Below are positions 21,219-32,214 of a stretch of 64,000 nt of DNA, in pieces; position 1 is the first letter of the stretch; each line of letters begins with the position of its first letter. Below the pieces are notes generated by a model. The model was not told the DNA's origin. It was given only the letters and a program-made list of their open reading frames with translations, and ran no database searches. Source of the stretch: Ahaetulla prasina (lineage: Eukaryota; Chordata; Lepidosauria; Squamata; Colubridae); contig NC_080546.1 of NCBI RefSeq assembly GCF_028640845.1, positions 15,597,520-15,661,519 on the forward strand. Reading direction: 5' to 3'. Both the position numbers and the translations under genes were made by a program.

Positions 21219-21534
21219 CAGGGGTTGGCAACCTTAAACACTCAAAAGAGCCACAAAGTCCCTAACCGGAAGCCCCCCGTTCAATTCTGGAGCCAACCGG
21301 AAGTCCAGTTCCCCCCACCATAGTGTAGCCTCCTAGCTCGGCGTCCTTTTTCCTCTGCCGACCGGAAGTCCAGTTCCCCCACCATAGAGTCTCCTCCCAG
21401 CGCAGCATCCTTTTTACTCTACCTACCATAACTGAAAGCTCTATTAATTGTGGAGCTGACTGGCAACCAGGGAGCTGCAGCAGAGGGATGAAAGAGCCAC
21501 ATGCGGCTCCAGAGCCGCAGGTTGCTGACCCCTG
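21219..21534. mobile_element. hAT-like MITE, family 4
   Basis: Ends CAGGGGTTGGCAACC and GGTTGCTGACCCCTG. Flanks GCCTGCAC and GCCTACAC match at 7 of 8. Two tandem units carry ACCGGAAGTCCAGTTCCCCC, against three in the copy at 15716-16088, and the copy is reversed relative to it. Confidence 0.9.
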
Positions 21535-21741
21535 GCCTACACCTATAAGTCCCAAATCAATATGGCGACCCATGGAATTATTGTTCCCTCCAAAGGGCAT
21601 CCAGCATTGACCTTCCTACATGTCAGTACTAAGATAGACACCTCTTGCAGCAGAGAATATATACATCTAACTGGAAATTGAATGGTTGGGTTCTTGATGT
21701 TCTCTGAGCATGATGGTTTTCTCACAGATATTTCTAGGTAG

Positions 21742-22228
21742 TGTAGGAAGTTAAAAGCCACCCCTCTCTTAGAAAAATGAAATATTTTAGGAAATATTAA
21801 AAGGGCAGAATATTTCCCCTAAAAGGGAGGCAAAAACTCAGCCCCCCCACCTTTGTTAACGGGTTATTAAGGCCTGAGCCAGTCTATTTTACATAACAAA
21901 GATTTCCCTCCTTCAGGGAGAGCTATTTAATTGCCCTTCATTGCATCACCCAGCAAGATTCAACCAAACTTAACACAGAGACAACTTAAAAGGCTAGCCA
22001 TGACCTCTGACAGCAACTAATCAGGATGCTCTTCCTGTGCCCCAGGAAGTTCAAAGCCAGAGAGGGTGTAAAACCCAGGGACTCTCAACATCTCTGCCCA
22101 TTTTTTCGCCCAAGAACTCCAAGGCATGTGATCCTGTTCATCAATATCCTTCTTTCCAAGCAACTTCCATGAATCCAGTGTCTTTTTCCCCACTTGGAAC
22201 TGAACCCAGAAGGATATTTCTTCCAACA
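21742..22228 (+). mobile_element. Solo LTR, family L-b
   Basis: TGTAGGAAG at the start and CTTCCAACA at the end are inverted and give TG...CA boundaries. A 4-bp duplication GTAG flanks it (21738-21741 and 22229-22232). 487 bp long with no internal region. The 4-bp duplication and LTR structure suggest an endogenous retrovirus or related LTR element; class is undetermined. Confidence 0.85.
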
Positions 22229-22856
22229 GTAGATAACATTAACAGTGCATGGAAGGGTGGAGCTCCTGGCTGTTTATATATAGATTGCCCTGCCAATCGT
22301 GGCTCAACTTTGGTTTCTTTCTTGATGATTCCTTGATTAGGATATCATTCTTCCCCTTCTCAAATAAATAGGGAATAGCACCAGTTCACGGAAGAAAGCA
22401 CAACCTAATCAAGGAACCATCAAGGATGAAACCTCAACCTAACCACATTAGCAGGACAATTTACCTACAAACAGCCACAAATCTCCAGAAATTCTCCTGT
22501 TTACCGGACGTATATGGATTTCTAGAAACTACAGTAACAAATGTGAACCACTTATGACCATTTTGGCCTTTACCTTAGGCACGTACGAAGTGGTTGACCA
22601 GTTTCCCTTGTCAAAATTCACTCTAAAAAATAAAACAGGATAAATTCAGAGTGGTGTAATTACCCTCAGAATCACCATGGACGATATGGTAGAAAGCTTG
22701 GCTGCTCCCTACCTGTTCTGTCGCCACAACTCTACCAGAAAAATAAGATAAGATTGGATAAGACTGACTCAATTTTTATCATACTTATCAGACTTCCCAC
22801 ATCTATGATGGACATTTCAATTTAAACCTCCCTCCCAGGTTCTGGAAAATATGGAA
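22229..22856. other. No recognisable feature
   Basis: No repeat boundary or coding resemblance seen. Confidence 0.4.
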
Positions 22857-22916
22857 CAGAGTTTCTCAACCTCTGCAACTTTAAGATGTCTCAAGATGTC
22901 TTTAGAATGTCTGAGA

Positions 22917-23431
22917 CAGGGGTATCAAACTGGATTTCTTCGATGCTGGATCAGCATTGTAATTGTCCTCCATGGGCCAGTTTGTGGGGGGGGGGAGAGG
23001 AAAGGGTTGGATGCCTCCTGCAGCACTCTAATAGCCAAAATGGGGCATAGGATGGTTGTGTGAGCCCCCACCCCAATGCTCCATTTTAGCTGCCAGAGTG
23101 CTTCAGGAGGCCGTCCAGGCCCAAAACGGGCCATGGGGGGGGGCACATGAGCCCTCCCATGCCCCATTTTGGCTGCCAGAGGCACCGTGGGCCGGTCCTT
23201 TGCTATTTCCAGGCCAGCCCCACGGGCCAGATCTAACTATCCCGTGGTCTGAATCCGGCCCGTGGGCCTTGAGTTTGACATCCCTGGTCCAGTAGTGGGA
23301 TTCAAATAATTTAGCAACCGGTTCTCTGCCCTAATGATTTCTTCCAACAACCAGTTCACCAAACTGCTCAGAAAGTTAACAACCGGTTCTCCCGAAGTGG
23401 GGCGAACTGGCTGAATCCCACCACTGCCCTG
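22917..23431. mobile_element. hAT-like MITE, family 2, middle layer
   Basis: Starts CAGGGGTATCAAACTGG and ends GAGTTTGACATCCCTG. Its duplication is GTCTGAGA (22909-22916) and GTCTAAGA (23432-23439), 7 of 8. The last five bases are also present at 23427-23431 because of the inner insertion. Confidence 0.88.
23290..23426. mobile_element. hAT-like MITE, family 1, inner layer (137 bp)
   Basis: Ends CAGTAGTGGGATTCAAAT and CTGAATCCCACCACTG with a perfect 8-bp duplication CCCTGGTC (23282-23289 and 23427-23434). The same 137-bp type occurs reversed at 60182-60318. Confidence 0.93.
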
Positions 23432-23519
23432 GTCTAAGATGTCTTTAAGCATGCTGGCTAAGGAATTCTGGCAGATGAAGTCCAAACGTCTTAAAAGTTG
23501 CTAAGGTTGAGAAACACTG

Positions 23520-24330
23520 TCAATGAAAGACTAAGTTAAGAAAAGGTATTTAAGTATTAGTTCTACCCATAAATAAAATTCTTCTCTTTTTAACTTGAAT
23601 ATGGCGAAGGGCGATGCAGTCCATCCTCTTAATGCTTCTTTTTTTCTTCTTCTTAATATAACAAGAACTGTTTCTGTATTTATTTTTGTCAATACGATGT
23701 TGCCTGGATATCTTCTGTTCCATTTATTAATATAAAAGCCAGATTACACTACCGTTGTCCACAAAGCGTTTGTATCTATCTGTTTTATTTAGCCTTGCTA
23801 TTTCAATTTCAGAGAGCCCATATGTTATTTGGCCTCCCTAGTACCTTTTTCCGTATATGGGTGCCATTTGGGAAACTGGAATGTTTTAGAACTTCAGTAG
23901 TCAAAACGAGATATTTTTCCTTTTGCAAGAGAACAGATGTTATGCATTTTAACAGCCCAAAATAGTGTTTGATTTATTTGGAATTATTACACTCAATTTT
24001 AGGATGTGTCCTTCTGCCAAAAATGTAAATCCATTTGTAAAAAAAGAAATTTTAAAAAATGATCTGTTTATTAATTAAATCTTGGTTGCAAATTAAAAAG
24101 AAAAATAGAATTCTGATTTATATTAGCCATCTGATACTCCATGGAAATTAAATGCCTTCTTGGCTGCTGATAAGCCTAGATCCATGGCATGGCAAACCTG
24201 GATGCAAGTAACCTTTAATCCTACCCATTTATCACAGGATAATCTACCTAAACCAAAAGCTCTCTGAAATGACCTTGCAAGTTTCAGATCTATGGACTCA
24301 GGTACAATGATCACAAATTCAACACTACAT
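23520..24330. other. No recognisable feature
   Basis: AT-rich, apparently single-copy sequence. Confidence 0.45.
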
Positions 24331-24728
24331 AAAGGCAGTCCTCCATTTACGACCACAATTGAGCCCAAGATTTATGTGGCTAAGTGAGAAATTTGTTAAG
24401 TGGGATTTTTGCCCCATTTTATGACCTCTCTTCCCACATTTGTTAAGGGAATCGCTGCGGTTGTTAAAGTAGTAACCTGGTTGTTAAGTGGATCTGGCTT
24501 CCCCATTGACTTTGCTTGTCAGAAGGTCGCAAAAGGGGATCACATGACATTGGGACACAGTAACGGTCATAAATACGAATCAGTTGTCAAGCATCCAAAT
24601 GTAAACCACGCGACCCTAGGGATGCTGCAACGGTCATAAGTATGAAAAATGGTCATAAGTCCCTTTTTTCAGTACCATTGTAACTTCGAACGGTAACTAA
24701 ACGAACTCTTGTAAGTCAAGGACTATAG
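24331..24728. mobile_element. AAC-rich palindromic MITE
   Basis: Starts AAAGGCAGTCCTCCATTTAC and ends GTAAGTCAAGGACTATAG. Full-length, with the family's GGCTTCCCCATTGACTTTGC and AGAAGGTCGCAAAAGG blocks. Confidence 0.82.
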
Positions 24729-25134
24729 TTTTTTTTCCCTTCCTTCCTTTAAAAAAAATCAAATAATGTCTAATCCTGCCTGGGAAAGAGAATAAGGAGA
24801 TAAAAGAGACAGAATGGGGGGGGGGGAATGAAGTTACTACTTATTGAATTTGCTTATGAAATATATATCCTACATTTTGATTATCTTTTTTTTTAACAGT
24901 TTCAAATATCTGTTCATCACCAATATGGTACCTTGTATTTATCTAACTTTGTATTGTATCTGGCACCTCCAGAGAGCTTCAGTTTGGATAAGACAGTTGC
25001 AGAACAATTCAGGCATATAAACTTCAGTTTCCAGGTGGATTTTTCTTTTCCTTATGAATAAAATCTAAAGCCAACTCTACTTTCTCACTCTTTCTATTTC
25101 TCTTATTTTTTTGTTCAAATAGTAGTGGATATTA
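24729..25134. other. No recognisable feature
   Basis: Nothing identifiable apart from short G and T runs. Confidence 0.4.
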
Positions 25135-25590
25135 CAAAGCAAAAGCAAAGTTTTTACCTCCGTTATTCAGGATACTGCTGATAAGCGCTATGTGTTTAGA
25201 GCTCAAAGCAATGTTAGAGACCCCACACACCCACTTCATGGTCAGTTTCTGGGAGTCAGTTTTCCCCCCTCTGGGAGGAGGTTTCAAAGTATCTCTAGCA
25301 GGACTACCAGATTCTGTAACAGCTCTGGTCCCTATGCCATCCGTCTGGTAAACTCGCAAGATTCGTTTCTCTCGCCATGTACACGCATACATCCGAACTA
25401 AACTGTGTTGTTTCTCTGTGTCATATCATATATGTGGGTGTATGCATAATTTTGTATTTATTTATTTATTTTGTCACGTTTATGTAGTGTATATATGGAG
25501 GTGGTACCCCTTTGAGAGCTGTATTCAAAGAAATTTCATTTTAATGTATGCCAATTAGTGTACAGTCAAAGTGACAAAGTTATTCTAAGT
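25135..25590 (+). mobile_element. LINE 3' part related to the L3-like family
   Basis: The frame 25192-25401 gives VRDPTHPLHG, PSGRRFQSISSRTTRFCN and PYAIRLVN, a conserved LINE C terminus that parallels HPGHKLFQFLPSKRRY in the copy at 39.0-39.4 kb. The 3' region ends GTGACAAAGTTATTCTAAG, a decayed pentamer tail. The same body in reverse lies at 13443-13985. Confidence 0.75.
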
Positions 25591-25752
25591 CTAAAGTTTA
25601 AAACAAGAATGTATTACTCTTCTGTGGTATTAGAAAGAACCCAATTACTGAGCAAGGATAAAATCTACACCAGCAGTTTGTATTTCTGCCTGATTGTGTG
25701 GGTCTGATCATTGTCTGATCATTGTTAAAAGATCTTGATTCATTTCCTGTTA

Positions 25753-25798
25753 TATAATAATAATAATAATTATTATTAATAATAATAGTAATAGTAAT

Positions 25799-25830
<32 letters not shown>

Positions 25831-25850
25831 AACAACAACAACAACAACAA
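25753..25850. repeat. Compound (AAT)n(AAC)n microsatellite at a CR1 3' end
   Basis: AAT units then AAC units directly abut CAGAGTTGGAAGGGACC, the reverse-oriented CR1 terminus. The mirror arrangement occurs at 62442-62587. Confidence 0.92.
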
Positions 25851-26960
25851 CAGAGTTGGAAGGGACCTTGGAGGTCTTCTAGTCCAACCCCCTGCCCAGG
25901 CAGGAAACCCTACACCATTTCAGACAAATGGTTATCCAATATTTTCTAAAAAATTTCCAGTGTTGGAGCATTTACAACTTCTGCAGGCAAGTTGTTCCAC
26001 TGATTAATTGTTCTAACTGTCAGGAAATTTCTCCTTAATTCTTGGTTGCTTCTCTCCTTGATTAGTTTCCACCAATTGCTTCTTGTTCTACCCTCAGGTG
26101 CTTTGGAGAATAGTTTGACTCTCTCTTCTTTGTGGCAACCCCTATGATATTGGAACACTGCTATCATGTCTCCCCTAGTCCTTCTTTTCATTAAACTAGG
26201 CATACCGAGTTCTTGCAACCGTTCTTCATATGTTTTAGCCTCCAGTCCCCTAATCATCTTTGTTGCTCTTCTCTGCACTCTTTCTAGAGTCTCAACATCT
26301 TTTTTACATCGTGGTGACCAAAACTGAATCCAATATTCCAAGTGTGGTCTTACCAAGACATTATAAAGTGGTATTAACACTTCATGTGATCTTGATTCTA
26401 TCCCTCTGTTTATGCAGCCCAGAACTTTGTTGGCTTTTTTGGCAGCTGCTGCACACTGCTGGCTCATATCTAAATGGTTGTCCACTAGGATTCCAAGATC
26501 CCTCTCATAGGTACTACTATTGAGCAAGGTACCACATCTCCGGTACCTGTGCATTTTGTTTTTTTTGGCCTAAATGTAGAACATTTTTCACTGTTGAATT
26601 TCATTTTGTTAGATAGTGCCCAATGTTCTAGTCTGTCAAGATCTTCCTGTATCTTGAGCCTATCTTCTGGAGTGTTGGCTATTCCTGCCAGCTTGGTGTC
26701 AACTGCAAATTTGATGAGTTCCTCATCTATCCCCTCGTCCAAGTCATTGATGAAGATGTTGAAGAGTACTGGGCCTAAAACAGAGCCTTGGGGTACTCCA
26801 CTGCATACTTCCCTCCATGTGGATGTAGTTCCATTGAGGACTACACGTTGAGTGCAGTTGGTCAGCCAGTTACGAATCTATCTGGTGGTGATGCTGTCTA
26901 ACCCACATTTTTCTACTTTATCTAGTAGAAGGTTATGGTCTACTTTATCAAATGTTGATA
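25851..26960 (-). mobile_element. CR1 LINE, longest copy, 5'-truncated
   Basis: Reverse strand holds the reverse-transcriptase core to the 3' end in order: GVPQGS region near 26800, the catalytic site near 26710, [57 protein letters not shown] and [16 protein letters not shown]. The 3' terminus at 25851 runs into a trinucleotide microsatellite. Confidence 0.92.
25946..26742 (-). pseudogene. CR1 ORF2 C-terminal half, disabled
   Basis: Two overlapping frames (26742-26485 and 26554-25946) cover the C terminus with a shift between them. The catalytic motif expected as FADD reads FAVD ([10 protein letters not shown]), so one of the metal-binding aspartates is lost. A stop also interrupts the RT region upstream near 26878. 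It was an RNA-dependent DNA polymerase and is now non-functional. Confidence 0.88.
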
Positions 26961-26985
26961 TTCAATAAATATTGATTATCTAAGG

Positions 26986-27393
26986 CAGGGGTGTCAAACT
27001 TGATTTCATTGAGGGCTGAATCAGGGTTGTGTTTGACCTCGGGGGGCCAGGATGGGCATGACCAGCTTGACGTCACTCATATTGGGGGTGACTGTGGAGG
27101 CCCAAGCATTTTGCCAGCGAAAATGGGCTCCCAAGCTTCATTTCTGGCTGTGACGGCCTCCTGCAACCCTCTGCCAGTGAAAACGGAGCCCGTTTGCTGG
27201 CAGAGGGCTGCAAGAGGCCATCACGGCCGAAACCAGAGCCTTGGAGGGCCGCCCGTGACTTTCCTGACCTCCATTTTTGCTAACAGAGGCACCACGGGCC
27301 GGTCCTTTGTTGTTTCCAGGGCTGCCCCGTGGGCCAGATCTAAGCACCCTGTGGACTGAATCTGGTTCTCGGGCCTTGAGTTTGACACCCATG
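26986..27393. mobile_element. hAT-like MITE, family 2
   Basis: Starts CAGGGGTGTCAAACTTG and ends TTGAGTTTGACACCCATG with a perfect 8-bp duplication ATCTAAGG (26978-26985 and 27394-27401). Confidence 0.93.
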
Positions 27394-27401
27394 ATCTAAG
27401 G

Positions 27402-27829
27402 CCATTGCAATCATCAATGGTTGAGGGACTTAGTCTGGGTGATGAAGTTGCCTTTGAGAAGAAGGATCTTGGGAATTCTGAGAACATCTCACAAACAGCC
27501 TCTCCAAAAAATAAATAAATGCTGTGGTGATGTTTACTTCTTCTCAAAGATGTCAGGAATCAAAAACTATCAATTTACTGAACGGGAAACTAGTGTTTGC
27601 ACTGCTATTATCTCCTCAACCCTGCCGTGCTCTTCACAACACCCTATTTAGTTTTATGTTTTTTATACTCCCCCTTTGGATAAAGGGGTAGACTTCCAAT
27701 GAAGCACTGGGCCAGAGCAATGTCATCATCTACACAGGTTCGCACTTTGATTTGCAGCGGGATCATTGTGCATTGAAATATTTATTTATTTTTTATTGTG
27801 TTTATTTATTTTTTGTTAATATTTTTATT
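27402..27829. other. No recognisable feature
   Basis: No repeat signature or gene-like frame. Confidence 0.4.
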
Positions 27830-28445
27830 GTGTTTTTACAAATAAACAAATTTTACTCACCTTTTATGCATAATTGCGACCATTCACATACCATAACATT
27901 CCAATTCAAATACACTCTATACATTTTTACTATACATTTTAATCCTACTTCTGTTTTGTCTATTTCTTTTCCTTTTTTCTATTCTCAATCCAGTTGTACC
28001 ACTTCTCCCATGTTGAATAGTATTTCAAATCTATTTGTCCTTTCAGTTCAATTGTTAATCTTTCCATTTCAGCACAATCAAATATTTTTTAAATACTAAG
28101 TCTTCAGAAGGTATGTTTGTATTTCTCCAACATTGCGCGAAAGCTATCCTTGCTGTGGTTATTATATGTAAAATGATATATATCATTTTTTTGTCGTATT
28201 TCCTTTTAACTATCCCTAGGAGAAATAGTTCCGGGGTATATTCTATCTGATGTCCTGTTAATTCCTGTAACCACCTATGTATTTTCTTCCAATATTTTTT
28301 GTTTAGGGCACAACCACCATGTATGATAAAAGATACCTTGTTTTTTAATGTTGCCAATTTAGTTATCTTATAATTTCTGTTCCAATCCTCCAATTCAATA
28401 TTATGCCCAACATTTTTTAACCACACTTGAAATGTTTAATTAAAA
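27830..28445 (-). mobile_element. L1 LINE 3' fragment
   Basis: The reverse-strand frame 28426-28055 reads KKYWKKIHRWLQELTG, then YTPELFLLGIV and ITTARIAFAQCWRNTNIP. That order is characteristic of the L1 ORF2 C terminus. The coding end and a T-rich 3' region (A-rich on the minus strand) extend to about 27830. 5' truncated; the remaining frame is short but open. Confidence 0.8.
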
Positions 28446-28811
28446 GTATAAAAAACAGATCAGGTAGGCAGGCTCACCGTATGTAAGCTTGCTGAGTTGA
28501 GTGATTGGCAGATGGATGCAGGACTGGGTTTTTTAATGAAACATCGTTTCTGCCCCCTGGACCCCCGCCACATTTTAGGTACAAACTAGATAACCCATGC
28601 CCTGTTGGAGCGTTGTTTCAGAGATATTTCCTTATCTTAAATAGAGCAACAGGAAGAGCAAGGCTGGGCAAAAAAGCAGTGGGAGCAGAAGCAACTTCCA
28701 CTTTCCTTCCAGCTTCCCCACTGAGTTTCCTTGTGGGAATCTGGCAGAGATCTTGTAGGTTATCTAGTCCAATCCCCCACCCCCACCCCACCCAAGCAGG
28801 AGATTTTACAC

Positions 28812-29463
28812 CACGGGTGTCAAAGTCGATCACTGTTGTGATCCGTCAGCAGTCTATGGAGCTGGCAACGAAGCCGGACAGCAATGAGGCTGAGGTGAGG
28901 CCAGGGCCATCGGGAAGTGAGGTGCGGACTCCAGAGCCTCCAGAGACTGATAGTAGTGAGGCAGAGGAACAGGAGCAGCATGAGAAGAGCTGCCAGAAGG
29001 CAAGAGCAGCTCAAGCAGAGAGGACAACTCAGGAGTAGGGCCAAGAGATGATTGGCCCCTCCCATAAGGCTTAAAACAGACCAGCACCGGTGTTTCAGCT
29101 TTGCTGGAAAACAATGTTGTAGCTGCGTCTTCTGCTCCATCTTCTTCTTCGTGTACGTCTTTGTCCTGACATTTGCCAGAAAGGGCCTTTGGCAGTTTGC
29201 CTAACTGGACTAAGGTTTGTGAGATAACTGAGGAAATTGTGTTGGGAGGCATTTGTTTTACTTTGAGTTGAACGACGCTGGGAATGAAGTAATTCCCAGT
29301 TGTTCGAATAAAGTTTGTTTCTCCACGGACTAAGTTTATTACTACCTACTTGGGCCTGGGTCACAACAATCACGTCACTTGATGTATTGTGACAGTTTTT
29401 GCCTTTGTGGAGCCGGGGTGGGCGTGGCCAGGGTGTGACGCATTTGCCAATTTGATAGGCCTG
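28812..29463. mobile_element. hAT-like MITE, family 2, middle layer
   Basis: Starts CACGGGTGTCAAAG, and the right part is GGGTGGGCGTGGCCAGGGTG with a decayed end at about 29463. Flanks TTTTACAC and CCCTACAC agree at the last five positions; the CR1 consensus has CCCTACAC. Its interior matches 41806-41942. Confidence 0.75.
28834..29368 (+). mobile_element. Solo LTR, family L-a, inner layer
   Basis: TGTTGTGATCC at the start and GGGTCACAACA at the end are inverted. Perfect 5-bp duplication ATCAC (28829-28833 and 29369-29373). A polyadenylation-like AATAAAG lies near 29309. An acidic frame (28858-29036; EVRPGPSGSE) lies in the 5' half, as in the LTR at 7751-8266. 535 bp, no internal region. Confidence 0.92.
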
Positions 29464-29973
29464 CCCTACACTATTTCTGACAGACGGAAGTCCAGTCTCT
29501 TCTTGAAAGCCTCCAGTGATGAAGCTTCCACAACATCTGTTCCATTGGTTAATTGATCTCACTGTCAGAAAATTCCTCCTTATTTCTAGGTTGAATCTCT
29601 CCTTGATCGGTTTCCATCCATTATTCCTTGTTTGGCCTTCAGGTGCCTTGGAAAACAGCTTGACCCCCTTCTCTCTGTGGCAGCCCCTCAAATATTGGAA
29701 GACTGCTATCCTGTCTCCCCTGGTCCTTCTCTTCACTAGACTAGCATGCTCAGTTCATGTAACCGTTCTTCATATGTTTTAGCCTCCAATCCCCTAATCA
29801 GCGTCGTTGCTGTTCCCTGCACTGTCTCTATCAGTCTAATCAGACATGTGATTACAGATCTGTGTGCAGCTATGGTAACTTCAGATGGTCACTGAGTGAG
29901 GACTCCTGCTTATCTTTTTAGTACATTTGTCATGGGAGGGGACCAAGCAGATTTGCATATTTTTGTAGTGCTT

Positions 29974-30333
29974 AAAGGTAAAGGTAAAGGTTCCTCTCGC
30001 ACATATGTGCTAGTCATTGCCGACTCTAGGAGGTGGTGCTCATCTCCGTTTCAAAGCCGAAGAGCCAGCGCTGTCCGAAGATGTCTCTGTGGTCATGTGG
30101 CCGGCATAACTCAACGCCAAAGGCGCACGGAATGCTGTTACCTTCCCACCAAAGGTGGTCCCTATTTTTTCTACTTGCATTTTTATGTGCTTTTGAAACT
30201 GCTAGGTTGGCAGAAGCTGGGACAAGTAATGGGAGCTCACCCTGTTACACGGCAGCACTAGGGATTCGAACCGCCGAGCTGTCGACCTTTCGATCGACAA
30301 GCTCAACGTCCTAGCCCCTGAGCCACCGCGTCA
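29974..30333 (-). mobile_element. Long tRNA-headed SINE (GTCGATCGAAAGG family)
   Basis: Same architecture as 12204-12563, ending in (TTTACC)n on the minus strand. A 9-bp duplication GTAGTGCTT flanks it (29965-29973 and 30334-30342). The box-B-like element is GCGGTTCGAATCCC. Confidence 0.9.
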
Positions 30334-30342
30334 GTAGTGCTT

Positions 30343-31301
30343 CCAAAACCTAAACAATCAATCTAAATCAGAACAAGGCAAAAGATGATTACTCCCCAGA
30401 CAACAATAAGCATACCTCAACAGTTTGAACCCCATTGCTTCCAGCATCTGAGAATTTGTCAGAGTTTCTTGCAAAAATCAAATCCAGAAAGCACACACAG
30501 GCAGACTGATGCAGCAGGATTCGTTAACTTCTTGATATACATAATAATACATGAAGATAAATGTACACTACCAATATAGATTCTTCTTCAACGTAGTAGC
30601 AGTTACAAGCAAAATGGAAGGCAGCGGTACAGCAGAGACACAAGTCCAGACTGGTTTCAGTTTCATTTCTCAGCACAGCACAGAGCTGAGCTGAGCCACG
30701 CCCAGCCTCTAAATTGTTTCAGCTCCCATTGGCTGACTTAGTTGCTATGCCTATTCATTGGCTGACCTTGTTACCATGTCTCTGCCAGTTTATGAATAAT
30801 CTGACAAATTTGCACCTTGCAGAATATTTTTTCTGAGGGAATTCTTTTTCTGGTTAGAAGCATCTTAAGAACTGATAACAAACGGCTTTATTTAGCCATT
30901 GCTAAATAAAGGCTGCAGAAAACACTCTCTGGAGAAAGCGCATGTAATTTTCAGGATGCAGTATTTCTTTAAATGTTTCTAACCTGCTGCTTAATTGCAG
31001 TTAGGGGGATTGATGGCTCTGTCTGCTTAGCTGCTCCTAACAAAACAGAGGACTGGTGATGTTTTCAATCATTTTTATTCATCACTTTGCAGTCTATGTG
31101 CATGCACCAGTAATACATGGGAGTGGAGAGGTTAGAGAGAGGGAAAAAAACTCCAGTCTATTTTGGATGTCCTAAAAACCCCAAAACTTACTCTTTTTAT
31201 TTGAAGGGGAAATAAAGGAAAAATTCTACCTTTCTAGCCAATCAAGTCTTCTTATAAAATAGTGGTTTTTTTTGAAACTTGAGATCTTTAAGATGTACAG
31301 A
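30343..31301. other. Featureless; a CCAAT-containing block at 30600-30810
   Basis: Two reverse or forward CCAAT-type phrases (CCCATTGGCTGAC, TCATTGGCTGACC) lie close together as in many LTR promoters, but no TG...CA boundaries with duplication were found. Confidence 0.3.
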
Positions 31302-31575
31302 CTGGGGTGAAATCCAGCAGGTTCTGTCAGGTTCTGGAGAACCAGCAGTAGAAATTTTGAGCAGTTCGGAGAACTGGCAGTGGAAATTTTGAGTAGTTCC
31401 GAGAACCGGCAAATACCACCTCTGGCTGGCCCCAGAGTGGAGTGGGATGGAGATTTTGCAATATCCTTCCCCTGGAGTGGGGTGGGAATGGAGGTTTTGC
31501 AGTATCCTTCCCCTGCCACACCCACCAAGCCACGCCCACAGAACCAATAGTAAAAAAATTTGGATTTCACCACTG
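31302..31575. mobile_element. hAT-like MITE, family 1
   Basis: Ends CTGGGGTGAAATCCAGC and TTGGATTTCACCACTG. Flanks share ACAGA with small shifts. Interior as in 145-396 but reversed. Confidence 0.8.
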
Positions 31576-31848
31576 GCACAGACTTCTATTTTCAGAATTC
31601 CCCAGCCAGCATCCTGAGGGTTCAAGTCCACACATCTTAAAATTAGATAGTTGGAAAAGTGTTGGTATAAGATATGACAATCCATTCTATTGTTCAATCA
31701 CTTCAGGACTGGTTTACTTTCTTTTTTTTTCAGCTATGGGGATACTAAATGAAGCTCTGATTACAATAAATTCTGATTTCAATAAATCATACATGGATTC
31801 CTAGGGAACATATTATTTTCCCTAGGCAAGTCCTTAGTTGATCTAGGG

Positions 31849-31983
31849 AAGTGTTTCTCAACCTGAGCAAAATTAAGATGTGTGGACTTCAACTCCCAGA
31901 ATTCCCCAGCCAGCATTTCTGGCTGGGAAATTCTGGGAATTGAAGTCCTTACATCTTGAACTTGCTGAGGTTCAGAAGCACTG
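31849..31983. mobile_element. Palindromic hAT-like MITE, family 3, right flank displaced by a SINE
   Basis: Runs from AAGTGTTTCTCAACCTGAG to GAGGTTCAGAAGCACTG. The left duplication ATCTAGGG (31841-31848) is matched by ATTTAGGG at 32229-32236, beyond the SINE. A second partial family 3 copy lies just upstream at 31585-31665. Confidence 0.85.
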
Positions 31984-31985
31984 AT

Positions 31986-32214
31986 CATCTCCTTTTAATG
32001 ATCCCATAATCCTTTGCGAGGTGGAGCCTAGTCAACTGAATGGAGCTGAGTATTTACTGGCCGGATGCTCTTCCTGTCACCAATGCAGAGTTTCCTTCAG
32101 TATATATATTCTCATTGTGCCCGGAGAGAGAAATATCTGCCTCTACCTAGGATTGAACTCACAGCCTCCTGATTGTGAGGCGAGAACTCCACCTCTAGGC
32201 CACCACACCACTCA
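31986..32214 (-). mobile_element. tRNA-headed SINE with RTE-like tail
   Basis: On the minus strand: GGTGGCCTAGAGGTGGAG (box A), GAGTTCAATCCTAGG (box B), then GAGCATCCGGCCAGTAAA, a tail reminiscent of RTE/BovB LINEs. A perfect 16-bp duplication GTTCAGAAGCACTGAT flanks it (31970-31985 and 32215-32230). Confidence 0.88.

Larger units (their letters stand above)
22857..23519. mobile_element. Palindromic hAT-like MITE, family 3, outer shell of a three-level nest
   Basis: Left part CAGAGTTTCTCAACCTCTGC to 22916 and right part 23432-23519 ending AAGGTTGAGAAACACTG. The two parts together make one short family 3 element once the inner insertions are removed. Flanks do not match convincingly. Confidence 0.8.
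28735..29850 (-). mobile_element. CR1 3' fragment, outer shell of a three-level nest
   Basis: The 3' terminus lies at 28740-28811 (TTATCTAGTCCAATCCCCC) and the body resumes at 29464 (CCCTACACTATTTCTGACAG) with reverse-strand [18 protein letters not shown] and [15 protein letters not shown] hAT MITE carrying an LTR separates the two parts. Confidence 0.85.

Noticed and set aside
12204..30333. tRNA genes from box A/box B-like sequences
   Set aside because: These are heads of SINEs with long non-tRNA bodies and target duplications, and do not close into a full cloverleaf with a proper acceptor stem by inspection.
30480..30810. Possible LTR promoter with paired CCAAT-type boxes
   Set aside because: No TG...CA ends with a duplication could be found, and no second copy in the window.
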